In this document: piece by piece, positions 27,548 to 37,097 of the stretch
How the letters are laid out: each line of letters starts with the position of its first letter
Position numbering within the stretch: position 1 is the stretch's first letter
Source: an uncultured Chitinophagaceae bacterium
GTDB lineage: Bacteria > Bacteroidota > Bacteroidia > Chitinophagales > Chitinophagaceae
Length of the DNA stretch: 60,860 bases
Assembly (NCBI GenBank): GCA_937858715.1
Contig: CALLZY010000198.1
Location: forward strand, 1-60,860
Direction of reading: 5' to 3'
Translations under genes and position numbers: made by a program
Notes under the pieces: generated by a model
Seen by the model: the letters and a program-made list of their open reading frames with translations, nothing else
Told to the model about the DNA's origin: nothing
Database searches by the model: none

Positions 27548-28315
27548 ATGAATTACTCACTCAAGGCTGTATTTTTTACAGCAGTATTATTTTCTGCATT
27601 TACATCATCTGCACAGATAATCAATATCGAAAATGCCCGCATGCACTCCGACACTACAGGCTGGATGGGCGGAGCCGGAGCAGCTTTCAGCCTGAATCAG
27701 AATAAAGAAAAAATTACAGGCGGTAATATCCAGGCACATCTTCAGCACAAGACAAAGACTGACAAAAGCCTATGGCTTCTTTTAGGCGATTACGGCTTAC
27801 TTAAAGCAGGAGGCGAAAAACTAATAGCAGAAGGTTTTGGTCATATCCGGTACAACAAGAAAATAAACAACTGGCTTCGCTGGGAAGCTTTCGGTCAGTT
27901 TCAGAAAAATGTAATTACACAAATAGATTCGAGGTATTTGATAGGTACGGGGCCGAGGTTCAGGATTGTTAAAAACAAAATAATCAGACTGTATGCTGCC
28001 AGCCTTGTTATGTATGAAAGAGAAAAGGAAACTTCATCGATAGTTCCTGTACAAAATATAGCAAGAAGCAGCAGTTATATTTCTTTCACACTTACACCTG
28101 TTGAAACAACAGATATAACGAGCACAACATTCTTTCAGCCTGCAATAAATAACTTAAGCGACTACAGAATTCTTAACCAGGTTAAGATCGGGGTAAAGGC
28201 CACAAAACATTTTTCACTTTCACTTAAATGGAATTACCTTTTCGACAACCGCCCTGCCGGAGCAGCACCAAAAACCACCTATTCATTGTCAACTGGTATT
28301 GATTACGACTTTTAA
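27548..28315 (+). CDS. DUF481-like outer-membrane protein
   Basis: 255 residues with a signal peptide (TAVLFSAFTSSAQ). The rest is a run of amphipathic beta-strands ending in an aromatic residue (TGIDYDF at the C-terminus), the mark of an outer-membrane barrel. The wording (GGNIQAHLQHKTKTDKS, NKKINNWLRWEAFGQFQ, YLIGTGPRFRI, RLYAASLVMYERE) fits DUF481, formerly YdiY-like. Function unknown. Its stop abuts the stop of the convergent next gene with no spacer. Confidence 0.75.
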   Translation: MNYSLKAVFFTAVLFSAFTSSAQIINIENARMHSDTTGWMGGAGAAFSLNQNKEKITGGNIQAHLQHKTKTDKSLWLLLGDYGLLKAGGEKLIAEGFGHIRYNKKINNWLRWEAFGQFQKNVITQIDSRYLIGTGPRFRIVKNKIIRLYAASLVMYEREKETSSIVPVQNIARSSSYISFTLTPVETTDITSTTFFQPAINNLSDYRILNQVKIGVKATKHFSLSLKWNYLFDNRPAGAAPKTTYSLSTGIDYDF

Positions 28316-29251
28316 TTACTCTATAAATTCCGAATAAACCCTGGCGCCGTAATAAGAATAGCCTTTTGATTCCCTTTTTGTTCCGCATAATACTGAGTGA
28401 ATAAATCCGTTCAGTTCCACCTGCTGAGTATGGTATATGCCACGGTTGAGATTGTGTTTGAAGAAAAATTGTACTTTACCGTCAGGTGTTTTCCAGATAT
28501 CAAGACTGTCTGTTTGCAGATTATTAAATACAAAATTCTCTCTTAGATGCGTAAGCAATAACCGGCTCCTGTACCATGTGCCACCAGTAGCCGACACAAA
28601 GGGTTTTCCATTGTACAATGCAACGCTGTCATTATAAGCAAATACGTTAAGATAATTATCCCCCTTTCTTAGCCAATCCCTGAGTTTTGGATAATAGGTA
28701 CTGTCATATCCGTAGTCGCTATCCAGAAACGAAATCCTTTTAATGTAAGATGGCATCTGGCTAACTCCTGCAATAAAGCCGAAGATAAAACTGCCGCCGC
28801 CGCTATGCCCATTTAAATAAACGCTTCTCCTTTTCCCAAATAGAGCAGACAACGAATCCACTAATCCTGTAATTATAACCTTAAAATCCGGGTGTTTCGT
28901 TTTCCAGGCAGGCCAGCTTTTGTAATCATTCTCCAGGTAAATAACTATGAAATCTTTTTTACGAAGCTGACTGCGGATAAATTTTGTCTGTGCTGCTATA
29001 TGCTGAATATCAAAATGCCAGTCATCTCCAGGCTGCATCCTCTTCCCCATAGTTTGTGCGGTGGTATTCCCGTTTGGTAAAGCATAAAAGACGATTATTT
29101 TATTGCCACTTTTTGAAATAGTTTCAGGCCTGTCAACAGTCACTCTTATATCAGAATAAATACGGAAAGATTCAATAATATTTTTCTGCTGACTAAAGAG
29201 CAGCAAAGGAATGAGCAGAAATATAAAGCCGGACAGCAAATTTTTTATCAC
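28316..29251 (-). CDS. Exported alpha/beta-hydrolase-like protein of unknown function
   Basis: 311 residues with a signal peptide (LLIPLLLFSQ). NGHSGGGSFIFGF is a good nucleophile elbow (G-H-S-G-G) of an alpha/beta hydrolase, after a plausible central strand (KRRSVYLNGHS) and a DSDYGYD segment that could supply the acid; a late His (GIYHTQQVELNGFIH) may complete the triad. No closer family is recognised, so esterase activity is inference. Last gene of the five-gene run beginning with the symporter at 33689. Confidence 0.65.
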   Translation of the reverse strand: MIKNLLSGFIFLLIPLLLFSQQKNIIESFRIYSDIRVTVDRPETISKSGNKIIVFYALPNGNTTAQTMGKRMQPGDDWHFDIQHIAAQTKFIRSQLRKKDFIVIYLENDYKSWPAWKTKHPDFKVIITGLVDSLSALFGKRRSVYLNGHSGGGSFIFGFIAGVSQMPSYIKRISFLDSDYGYDSTYYPKLRDWLRKGDNYLNVFAYNDSVALYNGKPFVSATGGTWYRSRLLLTHLRENFVFNNLQTDSLDIWKTPDGKVQFFFKHNLNRGIYHTQQVELNGFIHSVLCGTKRESKGYSYYGARVYSEFIE

Positions 29252-29269
29252 AGAAGTATTTGTCTAAAG

Positions 29270-30256
29270 TTACAATCTTGCCATCGCTTTTCTCAACACC
29301 TCATCCGGTTCAATCTTTTCCATACACTTAAAGTGCCCCAGGGGACACTTCTTATAACCAATCTTTGAACAGGGACGGCACCAGAGTTTATTTACCTGCA
29401 TAATGACATCTGTAGTCGGCGCATCGCCATAATAGGGTGTCATCCCAAAAGAAGGAACTGTATTTCCCCAAAGCGAAACGATTGGCTTCTTATAGGCGGC
29501 GGCAATGTGCATCAGGCCGGTATCATTGGTTATCACCAGTCTTGCTTTTCTTACCAGGTCTGCACTTTCATTCAGTTTAAACTTGCCACAGGCATTATAC
29601 ACTTTTATATCATCCACCGCAGCAATTTCTTTTCCTGCTTCTGCATCCTCCGGGCCGCCAAGCAGAATGACCGGGAATTTTATTTTTGTACAAAACTCTT
29701 TCCATCGATCTATTGGCCACTTCTTTGTGCCCAAGGCTGCTCCAATTACACAGGCAACATAGCCCACAGAATGAGAGGCGGGAATATCCTCTCTCCTTAT
29801 TTCATCCGCTTTCGAAATAAAATAGTCAAGTCCAGCACCATCATTCTTTACTCCAAAGGATTCTACTGTTTTCAGATATCGGTCAACAATATGAACCTTC
29901 GGAAGAAAATTTATCTTAAACGCTGTGTAGAGATACTTCTCAATGTTAAGTTTATAAAAAGAATATGATTTCTTTTTTAACGCCGATTTTACACGGAGTG
30001 TTTTTGTGTTATGATGCAGGTCAATAATGTAGTCATAGTTTTCAAGTTTCAGTTCTTCAATCATCAGTTCCCAGCTATGTGCTAAGAAGTGGATTTTGTC
30101 TATATATGGATTATGCTCCACCACCGGCAGAAAAGCGGACTTAGTTAAAAAATGCACCTCTGCATCCGGCACTTGTTGCTTCAGGCAACGGATTACCGGT
30201 GTGGTGAGGACAATATCACCAATGGATGAAAAGCGGATAATTAAAAATTTCGCCAT
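29270..30256 (-). CDS. Glycosyltransferase family 9 (heptosyltransferase-like)
   Basis: 328 residues, GT-B fold. Opening FLIIRFSSIGDIVLTTPVIRCLK is the GT9 start motif; ITNDTGLMHIAAAYKKPIVSLWG is the C-terminal donor-binding signature. A four-Cys tail (LWCRPCSKIGYKKCPLGHFKC) is present, as in many GT9 members. Such enzymes add heptose or related sugars to lipopolysaccharide core in the cytosol. Gap to the MFS gene upstream is 4 bp, so it is co-transcribed. Confidence 0.92.
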   Translation of the reverse strand: MAKFLIIRFSSIGDIVLTTPVIRCLKQQVPDAEVHFLTKSAFLPVVEHNPYIDKIHFLAHSWELMIEELKLENYDYIIDLHHNTKTLRVKSALKKKSYSFYKLNIEKYLYTAFKINFLPKVHIVDRYLKTVESFGVKNDGAGLDYFISKADEIRREDIPASHSVGYVACVIGAALGTKKWPIDRWKEFCTKIKFPVILLGGPEDAEAGKEIAAVDDIKVYNACGKFKLNESADLVRKARLVITNDTGLMHIAAAYKKPIVSLWGNTVPSFGMTPYYGDAPTTDVIMQVNKLWCRPCSKIGYKKCPLGHFKCMEKIEPDEVLRKAMARL

Positions 30257-30260
30257 GTTA

Positions 30261-31502
30261 TTAAGGCATCATCTCTTCCATTTCGAGGAAGTTCAGGTCT
30301 TTATTAAATGTTTCCTTTGTGAATATTGCAGCAACAACTGTAATCACCATTATGATAATTGCTGCCACCCATCCGGCTGTCACATAATCCATGTAATTAC
30401 GCAGCAACAAAAATAGTGGCATAATAAAAAAAGTCAGCATTCCCCTAACCATATTTGGAATGGTGGTTGCAGCGGTTGAGCGGAGGTTAGTACCGAACTG
30501 TTCCGCTCCCATCGTTACAAAAATTGCCCAAAAGCCAGTGCTAAACCCAAGTCCGGCACAAATCCAATACATTCTTTCGGCAGTTGAATTCCATAAAGTG
30601 GTAAAGAACAATGCTACAAAAATGGCAGTAAGAAGATAAAAAAGAAACAACGCCTTCTTCCGGCTTTGGAGCCATTGACTGACAAATCCCACTGCGATAT
30701 CTCCAACTGAAATAGCAGCATAGGCAAACATGATGGCCTTACCGGCATCAATCTTTTCGCTGATGCCGAATTTTTCACCAAACTCTTTTGAAAAGGAAAC
30801 AAGTACACCAATTACAAACCAGGTTGGCAATCCTATAAGAATGCTCAGCGCATATCGCTTAAACCTTTCCCTGTTGTTGAACAGCATTTTGAAACTGCCC
30901 CGTTTTATATCCATTCTCTTCACCGTATGAAACATTCCGGATTCAAAAACAGAGATGCGAAGCAAAAGCAACAATAAACCAAGTCCGCCACCGATGAAAT
31001 AGCAAACCCGCCAGTCGAATTGCTGCTTCATGATAAAAGCAACAACGGCTCCTGTGAGACCGATTCCTGCTACGAAAGAAGTAGCAATCCCTCTTTTTTC
31101 TTTTGGAATTAATTCAGAAACCAAAGTAATGCCGGCTCCTAATTCTCCGGCAAGGCCAAGGCCTGCAATAAAACGTACAGCTTTAAACTGGTCGGGAGTT
31201 TGTACAAATCCATTTGTAATATTGGCAAGGGAATAAAGAATAATAGAACCAAACAGCACACTCAGCCTTCCTTTTTTATCACCCATTACGCCCCAGATAA
31301 TGCCGCCGATAAGTAACCCTGCCATTTGCCACATCATTATGCTTTCGCCCTGACTTGTTACTTGTGCTTCAGAAAGACCAAATGAACGCAGGCTTGGAAC
31401 ACGGGTAATACTGAACAGCAGTAAATCGTAGATATCAACAAAATAGCCTAATGCAGCCACCAGTACCGGAACAGATAATATGCCATACTGTTTCTGTTGC
31501 AT
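30261..31502 (-). CDS. MFS transporter, metabolite:proton symporter-like
   Basis: 413 residues with about 12 transmembrane helices. Signatures: GDKKGRLSVLFGS (loop 2-3 motif), RFIAGLGLAGELGAGITLVSELIPKEKRG (helix 4 and central loop of the sugar/metabolite porter clade), and GFSTGFWAIFVTMGAEQFG in the C-half. This wording is close to the metabolite:H+ symporter clade; substrate unknown. It lies between dedA and the GT9 gene with gaps of 21 and 4 bp. Confidence 0.85.
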   Translation of the reverse strand: MQQKQYGILSVPVLVAALGYFVDIYDLLLFSITRVPSLRSFGLSEAQVTSQGESIMMWQMAGLLIGGIIWGVMGDKKGRLSVLFGSIILYSLANITNGFVQTPDQFKAVRFIAGLGLAGELGAGITLVSELIPKEKRGIATSFVAGIGLTGAVVAFIMKQQFDWRVCYFIGGGLGLLLLLLRISVFESGMFHTVKRMDIKRGSFKMLFNNRERFKRYALSILIGLPTWFVIGVLVSFSKEFGEKFGISEKIDAGKAIMFAYAAISVGDIAVGFVSQWLQSRKKALFLFYLLTAIFVALFFTTLWNSTAERMYWICAGLGFSTGFWAIFVTMGAEQFGTNLRSTAATTIPNMVRGMLTFFIMPLFLLLRNYMDYVTAGWVAAIIIMVITVVAAIFTKETFNKDLNFLEMEEMMP

Positions 31503-31523
31503 AAATTGATTTCTGATTGCCTG

Positions 31524-32279
31524 CTATTGAGGATTATTCTCTTGCGGTTTCTTTTTCGAGGGTGCAAACATTTTAATCAGCACCGGAGCAGTGGTTACCA
31601 CAACAATACCAATAACAATTATTTCAAGATGCTCCTTTAAGTCGAAATTAAACTGCTGAAGTACCCATTTTTGGAGAAAGAAACCTCCTAATATCATCGT
31701 GGCAACCCAGGCAATACAACCAACAACATTAAAGAAATGAAATTTCTTTCTGTCCATCTCCACAATGCCCGCCACTATCGGAGCAAAGGTGCGGATGAAT
31801 GGCAAAAATCTGGCTCCAATAACGGCCAGTCCGCCATGTTTTTCATAAAAATCATGTGCCTGATGCAGGTATTTTTTCTTGAACAAAAGCCTGTCCCGCC
31901 AATGGTACATCGCCGGTCCTACTTTTCGGCCTGTCCAATAGCCAACAGTATTTCCTAAAATACCCATTAAAGAAATTAAGCCCACCAGTACAAAAAGATC
32001 AAGCCAGTAGGTATAAGGATAATCAAATCCAAAATGTTTTAAAAACTGGTAACCTAGACCTGGTGCTGGAGCCTCCCCTTTTTTTGTTATTTCATGGGCA
32101 TAAATGCCTGCAACAAATAACAGCGAATCACCTGGCAGAAAGAAACCAACAAACAAACCAGTTTCTGCAAAAACCACAAACAACAACAGCCAGAGTCCTC
32201 CATTCTCAATATACCATTGTGGTTGCAGCAGCTGAGACCAATGAAAACTATCCAGCAAATACATCAATTCCATTGCCAT
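31524..32279 (-). CDS. DedA-family membrane protein
   Basis: 251 residues. Central DedA/SNARE-associated motif FAETGLFVGFFLPGDSLLFVAG near the N-terminus and GARFLPFIRTFAPIVAGIVEMDRKKF in the middle, with RDRLLFKKKYL between. The fold has re-entrant segments and about five helices, and members act in membrane lipid (undecaprenyl phosphate or phospholipid) translocation. Twelve bp downstream of the symporter gene and followed by the MFS gene. Confidence 0.93.
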   Translation of the reverse strand: MAMELMYLLDSFHWSQLLQPQWYIENGGLWLLLFVVFAETGLFVGFFLPGDSLLFVAGIYAHEITKKGEAPAPGLGYQFLKHFGFDYPYTYWLDLFVLVGLISLMGILGNTVGYWTGRKVGPAMYHWRDRLLFKKKYLHQAHDFYEKHGGLAVIGARFLPFIRTFAPIVAGIVEMDRKKFHFFNVVGCIAWVATMILGGFFLQKWVLQQFNFDLKEHLEIIVIGIVVVTTAPVLIKMFAPSKKKPQENNPQ

Positions 32280-32291
32280 AATAACATTTCT

Positions 32292-33689
32292 TTATTTCTC
32301 AATAATTGCATCAGCATCATGCTCATTAAACGCCAATGCTTTTTTATCATCAAACTCACCTTCCCATCTTGCCACAACACAACTTGCCAAAGTATTGCCG
32401 ATAACATTAACTGATGTGCGGGCCATATCCATGAGTTCATCAATACCAAAAATAGCAGCTATCGGCCAAAGGGGCAGATGAAACTGCTCAGCCGTTGCAA
32501 TTAAAATTACTAATGATGCTCTTGGCACTGCTGCCACACCTTTACTCGTTAACATTAATATAAGACCCATTGTAATCTGTGCGCCTATACTCATGTGCAT
32601 ATTTGCAGCCTGTGCTACAAACACTGACGCTAGCGACAAATACAGTGTAGTTCCATCCAGGTTAAATGTATATCCAGTCGGAATTACAAACGAAACAATC
32701 TTTCGTGGCACACCAAATTTTTCCATGTTTTCCATTGCCTTTGGCAAAGCAGAATCTGAGCTCGTTGTTGCAAATGCAATAGACACTGGCTCCCGGATTG
32801 CCTGTACAAACTTCTTAACAGGAATCTTTATAAACATTGCTATTGGCAACAGTACGCAAAAAAGGAATACAAGCAGAGCAGCATAGAGAGTCAAAACCAG
32901 TTTAAAAAGGTTTTCCAAAACACCAATGCCCAGGTGCCCAACTGTAACAGCCATTGCTGCACCAATACCAACGGGGGCGAAATACATTATGATGTTGGTA
33001 AACTTAAACATTGCCTCAGACAAACTCTCACAAGCCCGTAGCATCGGCCTTTTCTTTTCCTCTTTCAACATGGCAAGACCTATAGCAAACAAAACAGAAA
33101 ACACAACAATCTGTAAAACCTTCCCTTCAAAAATCGCCTTAACGAAATTAGTTGGGAAAATATCAACGATATGTTCATCCCAGGTTAGCTTTTTTGTTTC
33201 AGGTAATTTCTCCAAAATTTCTGGTTGTACAATACCCACTCCCGCCTGCGAAACATTTATCGCTATGATCCCGATGATAAGAGCAATAGTAGTGACGACT
33301 TCAAAATAAAGAAGCGATTTCCATCCCAACCGGCCAACCTGTTTAAGATTTGAATGTCCGGCAATACCGACTACCAATGTCGAGAACAGAAGCGGTGCAA
33401 CTATCGTCTTAACGAGATTCAGGAATATTTGGCGAAGAAAGGCGAGATGTTGTGAAAACTCTCTGAATTCAACTCCAATTAATACGCCAAGCACCATACT
33501 TGTCATTATCCAGGCTGTAAGAGATTTTTTAAACCAGGAATAAATACATAAAGCCGCAACAAAAGCCCATCGTGAAACAGATAAAACTATTAATGGGACA
33601 TCAACTACTCCGTTCCAGTCAACTGCATGTATTATTGCAGAAACCGAAAAAACTATCAATGCAAGCAACCCGGCTTTACGTTGGTTCAT
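32292..33689 (-). CDS. Dicarboxylate/amino-acid:cation symporter (DAACS family)
   Basis: 465 residues, longer than the usual 420-430. Residues about 60-440 carry the GltPh-like core: re-entrant loop HP1 TTSSDSALPKAMENME, TM7 motif GYTFNLDGTTLYLS (NMDGT-type), HP2 MLTSKGVAAVPRASLV and TM8 GIDELMDMARTSVNVIGN. About 60 extra residues at the N-terminus contain two further predicted helices. It imports dicarboxylates or acidic amino acids with Na+ or H+. First gene of a five-gene minus-strand run; a TAnnTTTG box lies 18 nt upstream. Confidence 0.94.
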   Translation of the reverse strand: MNQRKAGLLALIVFSVSAIIHAVDWNGVVDVPLIVLSVSRWAFVAALCIYSWFKKSLTAWIMTSMVLGVLIGVEFREFSQHLAFLRQIFLNLVKTIVAPLLFSTLVVGIAGHSNLKQVGRLGWKSLLYFEVVTTIALIIGIIAINVSQAGVGIVQPEILEKLPETKKLTWDEHIVDIFPTNFVKAIFEGKVLQIVVFSVLFAIGLAMLKEEKKRPMLRACESLSEAMFKFTNIIMYFAPVGIGAAMAVTVGHLGIGVLENLFKLVLTLYAALLVFLFCVLLPIAMFIKIPVKKFVQAIREPVSIAFATTSSDSALPKAMENMEKFGVPRKIVSFVIPTGYTFNLDGTTLYLSLASVFVAQAANMHMSIGAQITMGLILMLTSKGVAAVPRASLVILIATAEQFHLPLWPIAAIFGIDELMDMARTSVNVIGNTLASCVVARWEGEFDDKKALAFNEHDADAIIEK

Positions 33690-33707
33690 ACAGTTAAACT
33701 AAGTTCT

Positions 33708-33715
33708 CAAAACTA
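33708..33715 (-). promoter_or_regulatory. -7 box of the symporter operon
   Basis: On the minus strand TAGTTTTG matches TAnnTTTG, 18 nt before the ATG at 33689. Confidence 0.45.
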
Positions 33716-33823
33716 ATGGTTTACTCCCAATCAGTGAAATCAATCATGTTTCATCCATTCACAATTCTTTTCAGCCAAATTGCAGGAAATCAGTATTTTC
33801 CAGCCTGTAAATAACTCTACCTG

Positions 33824-35302
33824 ATGACAGAAAACAAAACCACTTTTAAACAGTCCCTCGGATTGTTGGATGCCACCATGATTGTAGCCGGCTCGATGAT
33901 AGGCTCCGGTATTTTTATCGTTAGCTCAGACATTGCACAAAATGTGGGCAGTGCAGGCTGGCTTATTGCCATCTGGCTGATTACAGGCTTTATGACCATC
34001 ACTGCTGCTGTAAGCTATGGCGAACTGAGCAGTATGTACCCAAAAGCAGGCGGACAGTATGTGTACCTAAAGGAAGCATTTAATCCACTTGCAGGATTTC
34101 TTTACGGCTGGAGTTTTTTTGCAGTTATTCAAACCGCCACCATTGCAGCTGTGGGTGTGGCCTTTGCCCGTTATACAGCCTATCTTATTCCGGCATTGGG
34201 CGAAGACAATATTCTGTTTGGCATTGAAAAAGGATTGAATGCGGCAGGCAAAATGGAATACTCGTTTTCCATTAACGCAGCACAACTGCTTGCAATGGCT
34301 TTGATAATCTTTTTGACATACACGAACTCCAAAGGCATTAAAGGAGGAAAGATTATTCAAACGACTTTTACCACAACCAAATTAGTTTCACTTTTTGGTC
34401 TTATAATTCTCGGATTTTTTCTGGTAAAAGAGAGCTTCTGGTCGCAAAACTGGCAATCCGCCTTTGCCGCCAATCAATTGCAAAAAGATGGCTCCTGGTC
34501 ATCAATCAGCGGCACTGTACTCATTGGTGCTATTGCTGCTGCTATGGTAGGCTCTATCTTCAGCAGCGATGCCTGGAACAACGTAACCTTTATTGCGGGT
34601 GAAATAAAAAATCCGAAAAGGAATATTGGTCTTGCTCTTTTTCTCGGTACACTTATCGTAACACTCATCTATGTTTCTGCCAACCTGATGTACCTGAATG
34701 TACTGCCGCTAAAAGGAACCGACAGTATTGCTTTTCCTGAAGGAGAAAGAGTTGCTGTAGCAGCATCTAATGCTATTTTTGGAACAGCTGGTGCCAAAAT
34801 CATTGCCATCATGATTATGATTTCAACATTCGGATGCAATAACGGACTGATACTTGCTGGTGGCCGGGTGTATTATACAATGGCTAACGATGGCCTTTTC
34901 TTCAAAAAAACGAGAGAGCTGAATAAAAATGCTGTTCCCGAATGGGCCATGTGGGCACAATGTGTGGTGGCCTGCCTGCTTTGCCTGAGCGGAAAATATG
35001 GTGACCTGTTGGATATGGTTTCTTTTGTGGTTGTTTTATTCTATGCACTTACCATACTTGGCATTTTTATTCTTCGTAAAAAAAGGCCGGACATTGACAG
35101 GCCGTATAAGGCATTTGGCTACCCGGTGCTGCCGGTCATCTATATTTTGATGGCAGTCACTTTTTGTTATTTTCTCATAACGATGAAACCAACCTATGCA
35201 GGGATAGGCCTTGGCATTGTGCTGGCGGGCATTCCTTTATATTATATCGCCGTTTCAAACCGCAAATCAAATAAGCCTGAAAATATTAACGTCAATCCTT
35301 AA
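33824..35302 (+). CDS. APC-family amino-acid permease (LAT-like)
   Basis: 492 residues, about 12 helices. Opening helix LGLLDATMIVAGSMIGSGIFIVSSDIAQ has the G-S-G-I-F unwound substrate site; FNPLAGFLYGWSFFAVIQTATIAAVGVAFARY and FSSDAWNNVTFIAGEIKNPKRNIGLALFLG match the L-type/GABA permease branch. It exchanges or imports neutral amino acids, exact substrate unknown. Divergent from the symporter operon across 134 bp and followed 28 bp later by a second permease. Confidence 0.92.
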   Translation: MTENKTTFKQSLGLLDATMIVAGSMIGSGIFIVSSDIAQNVGSAGWLIAIWLITGFMTITAAVSYGELSSMYPKAGGQYVYLKEAFNPLAGFLYGWSFFAVIQTATIAAVGVAFARYTAYLIPALGEDNILFGIEKGLNAAGKMEYSFSINAAQLLAMALIIFLTYTNSKGIKGGKIIQTTFTTTKLVSLFGLIILGFFLVKESFWSQNWQSAFAANQLQKDGSWSSISGTVLIGAIAAAMVGSIFSSDAWNNVTFIAGEIKNPKRNIGLALFLGTLIVTLIYVSANLMYLNVLPLKGTDSIAFPEGERVAVAASNAIFGTAGAKIIAIMIMISTFGCNNGLILAGGRVYYTMANDGLFFKKTRELNKNAVPEWAMWAQCVVACLLCLSGKYGDLLDMVSFVVVLFYALTILGIFILRKKRPDIDRPYKAFGYPVLPVIYILMAVTFCYFLITMKPTYAGIGLGIVLAGIPLYYIAVSNRKSNKPENINVNP

Positions 35303-35330
35303 CTTTAAAACTTATTATTAAAAACAGCTT

Positions 35331-36986
35331 ATGAGTTTATTTGTAAGAAAGCCGATGGCAACCTTGTTGAATGAAGCTGCCGAATCAGGTACACATACGT
35401 TGAAAAGAACTTTAGGTGCTGGCGGACTTGTCGCATTAGGAATTGGAGCAATTATCGGCGCAGGATTATTCTCTATCACAGGTATGGCAGCTGCCAATCA
35501 TGCCGGGCCTGCTATTACCATTTCATTTATCGTTGCCGGTTTAGGCTGTCTTTTTGCAGGTCTTTGTTATGCAGAGTTTGCTTCAATGATTCCGGTTGCA
35601 GGAAGTGCCTATACTTACAGTTATGCCACAATGGGTGAATTCATTGCATGGATTATTGGCTGGGACCTGGTATTAGAATATGCAGTCGGTGCTGCTACGG
35701 TTGGCATAAGCTGGAGCCGCTATCTTGTAAAATTTCTGGAAGGGTTTAATATTAATCTCCCACATGAATTAACCGTAGGCCCCTGGGATGGAGGGATAAT
35801 AAATCTGCCCGCTGTATTTATTATTGTGCTGATGAGTTTGTTATTAATAAAAGGAACAAAAGAGAGCGCCACTGTGAATGCAATTATTGTTGCACTTAAA
35901 GTGTCTGTTGTTTTAATATTTATTTTTCTTGGCTGGAAATATATTAACAATACCAATTATAACCCTTACATCCCGGACAACACAGGAAAGTTTGGTGATT
36001 TTGGATTTAGCGGGATTATAAGAGCAGCTGCCATTGTATTCTTTGCGTATATTGGTTTTGATGCCGTAAGTACAGCCGCACAAGAAGCTAAAAATCCCAA
36101 ACGGGATATGCCTATAGGAATTTTAGGTTCACTTGTAATTTGCACTTTGCTCTATATTCTCTTTGCCCATGTAATGACGGGTGTAACCAGCTATAAGGCT
36201 TTTGCAGGAAAAGATGGAATAGCACCCGTGGCCGTTGCCATTGAGCACATGGGAAGCACCACCAACGCTGCCGGAGTTATCCAGCCCGACTATCCTTGGT
36301 TGAACAGGGCAATAGTTGTGGCAATACTGGCTGGTTATTCATCCGTTATCCTTGTAATGCTGATGGGGCAAAGCCGTGTATTCTTCAGCATGAGCAAAGA
36401 TGGACTTATACCAAGAATCTTCTCAACTGTTAATGCAAAAACCCAGACACCGGCTAAGAGCAACCTGCTCTTCATGCTTTTTGTAAGCCTTTTTGCGGCA
36501 TTCGTTCCTGCAAGGGTCGTTGGGGAGATGACAAGCATCGGAACTTTATTTGCCTTTATTCTTGTTTGCATCGGGATACTTGTAATGAGAAAAAAGATGC
36601 CGGAACTCCCAAGGGCTTTTAAAACACCTATGGTGCCTTTGGTGCCCATTCTCGGCATCATCACTTGCCTTTTCATGATGGTATTTCTCCCAATGGATAC
36701 CTGGATCCGTCTCTTATTGTGGATGCTGATAGGCTTGGATATTTATCTTGCTTACGGGGCAAAAAACAGTCACTTGGGTGATGGCACCCTTGAAAGAAGA
36801 GGAATGAGGCTGGCCCGGATTACTGGACTGATTTTAAGTGTACTGCTTATAATCGTCGGATTCCTGCATCAATATGTAGTTGGGTTTGATGCAGACAGAA
36901 TACTTCTTTACATATCTATCGGTTTTGCATTATTTCACATGGTGCTGTATGCAAGTAAACTAAACAGGCCTGAATCTGCCAGTTAA
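35331..36986 (+). CDS. APC-family amino-acid permease (CAT-like)
   Basis: 551 residues, 12-14 helices. Features of the cationic-amino-acid (CAT) branch: KRTLGAGGLVALGIGAIIGAGLFSITG, AEFASMIPVAGSAYTYSYATMGEFIAWIIGWDLVLEYAVG, FFAYIGFDAVSTAAQEAKNPKRDMPIGI and LMGQSRVFFSMSKDGLIP. The extra C-terminal helices also suit CAT. Start MSLFVRKPMATLLNEA fits; co-transcribed with the upstream permease and closed by a terminator. Confidence 0.93.
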   Translation: MSLFVRKPMATLLNEAAESGTHTLKRTLGAGGLVALGIGAIIGAGLFSITGMAAANHAGPAITISFIVAGLGCLFAGLCYAEFASMIPVAGSAYTYSYATMGEFIAWIIGWDLVLEYAVGAATVGISWSRYLVKFLEGFNINLPHELTVGPWDGGIINLPAVFIIVLMSLLLIKGTKESATVNAIIVALKVSVVLIFIFLGWKYINNTNYNPYIPDNTGKFGDFGFSGIIRAAAIVFFAYIGFDAVSTAAQEAKNPKRDMPIGILGSLVICTLLYILFAHVMTGVTSYKAFAGKDGIAPVAVAIEHMGSTTNAAGVIQPDYPWLNRAIVVAILAGYSSVILVMLMGQSRVFFSMSKDGLIPRIFSTVNAKTQTPAKSNLLFMLFVSLFAAFVPARVVGEMTSIGTLFAFILVCIGILVMRKKMPELPRAFKTPMVPLVPILGIITCLFMMVFLPMDTWIRLLLWMLIGLDIYLAYGAKNSHLGDGTLERRGMRLARITGLILSVLLIIVGFLHQYVVGFDADRILLYISIGFALFHMVLYASKLNRPESAS

Positions 36987-37004
36987 AAATCAAACATACC
37001 TGAT

Positions 37005-37030
37005 AAAACCACCCAAACCGGGTGGTTTTT
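37005..37030 (+). terminator. Intrinsic terminator after the permease pair
   Basis: AAAACCACCC (37005-37014) and GGGTGGTTTT (37020-37029) form a perfect 10-bp stem with a 5-nt loop and a T-run, 19 bp after the permease stop. Confidence 0.88.
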
Positions 37031-37048
37031 CATTTTCGGCCATTCCCT

Positions 37049-37056
37049 TACATTTG
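37049..37056 (+). promoter_or_regulatory. -7 box of yebC
   Basis: TACATTTG matches TAnnTTTG 41 nt before the yebC ATG and just after the terminator of the preceding operon. Confidence 0.5.
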
Positions 37057-37097
37057 CAGCCCGGATTATCAGTTAACTCAATACCCAAAAACATACC

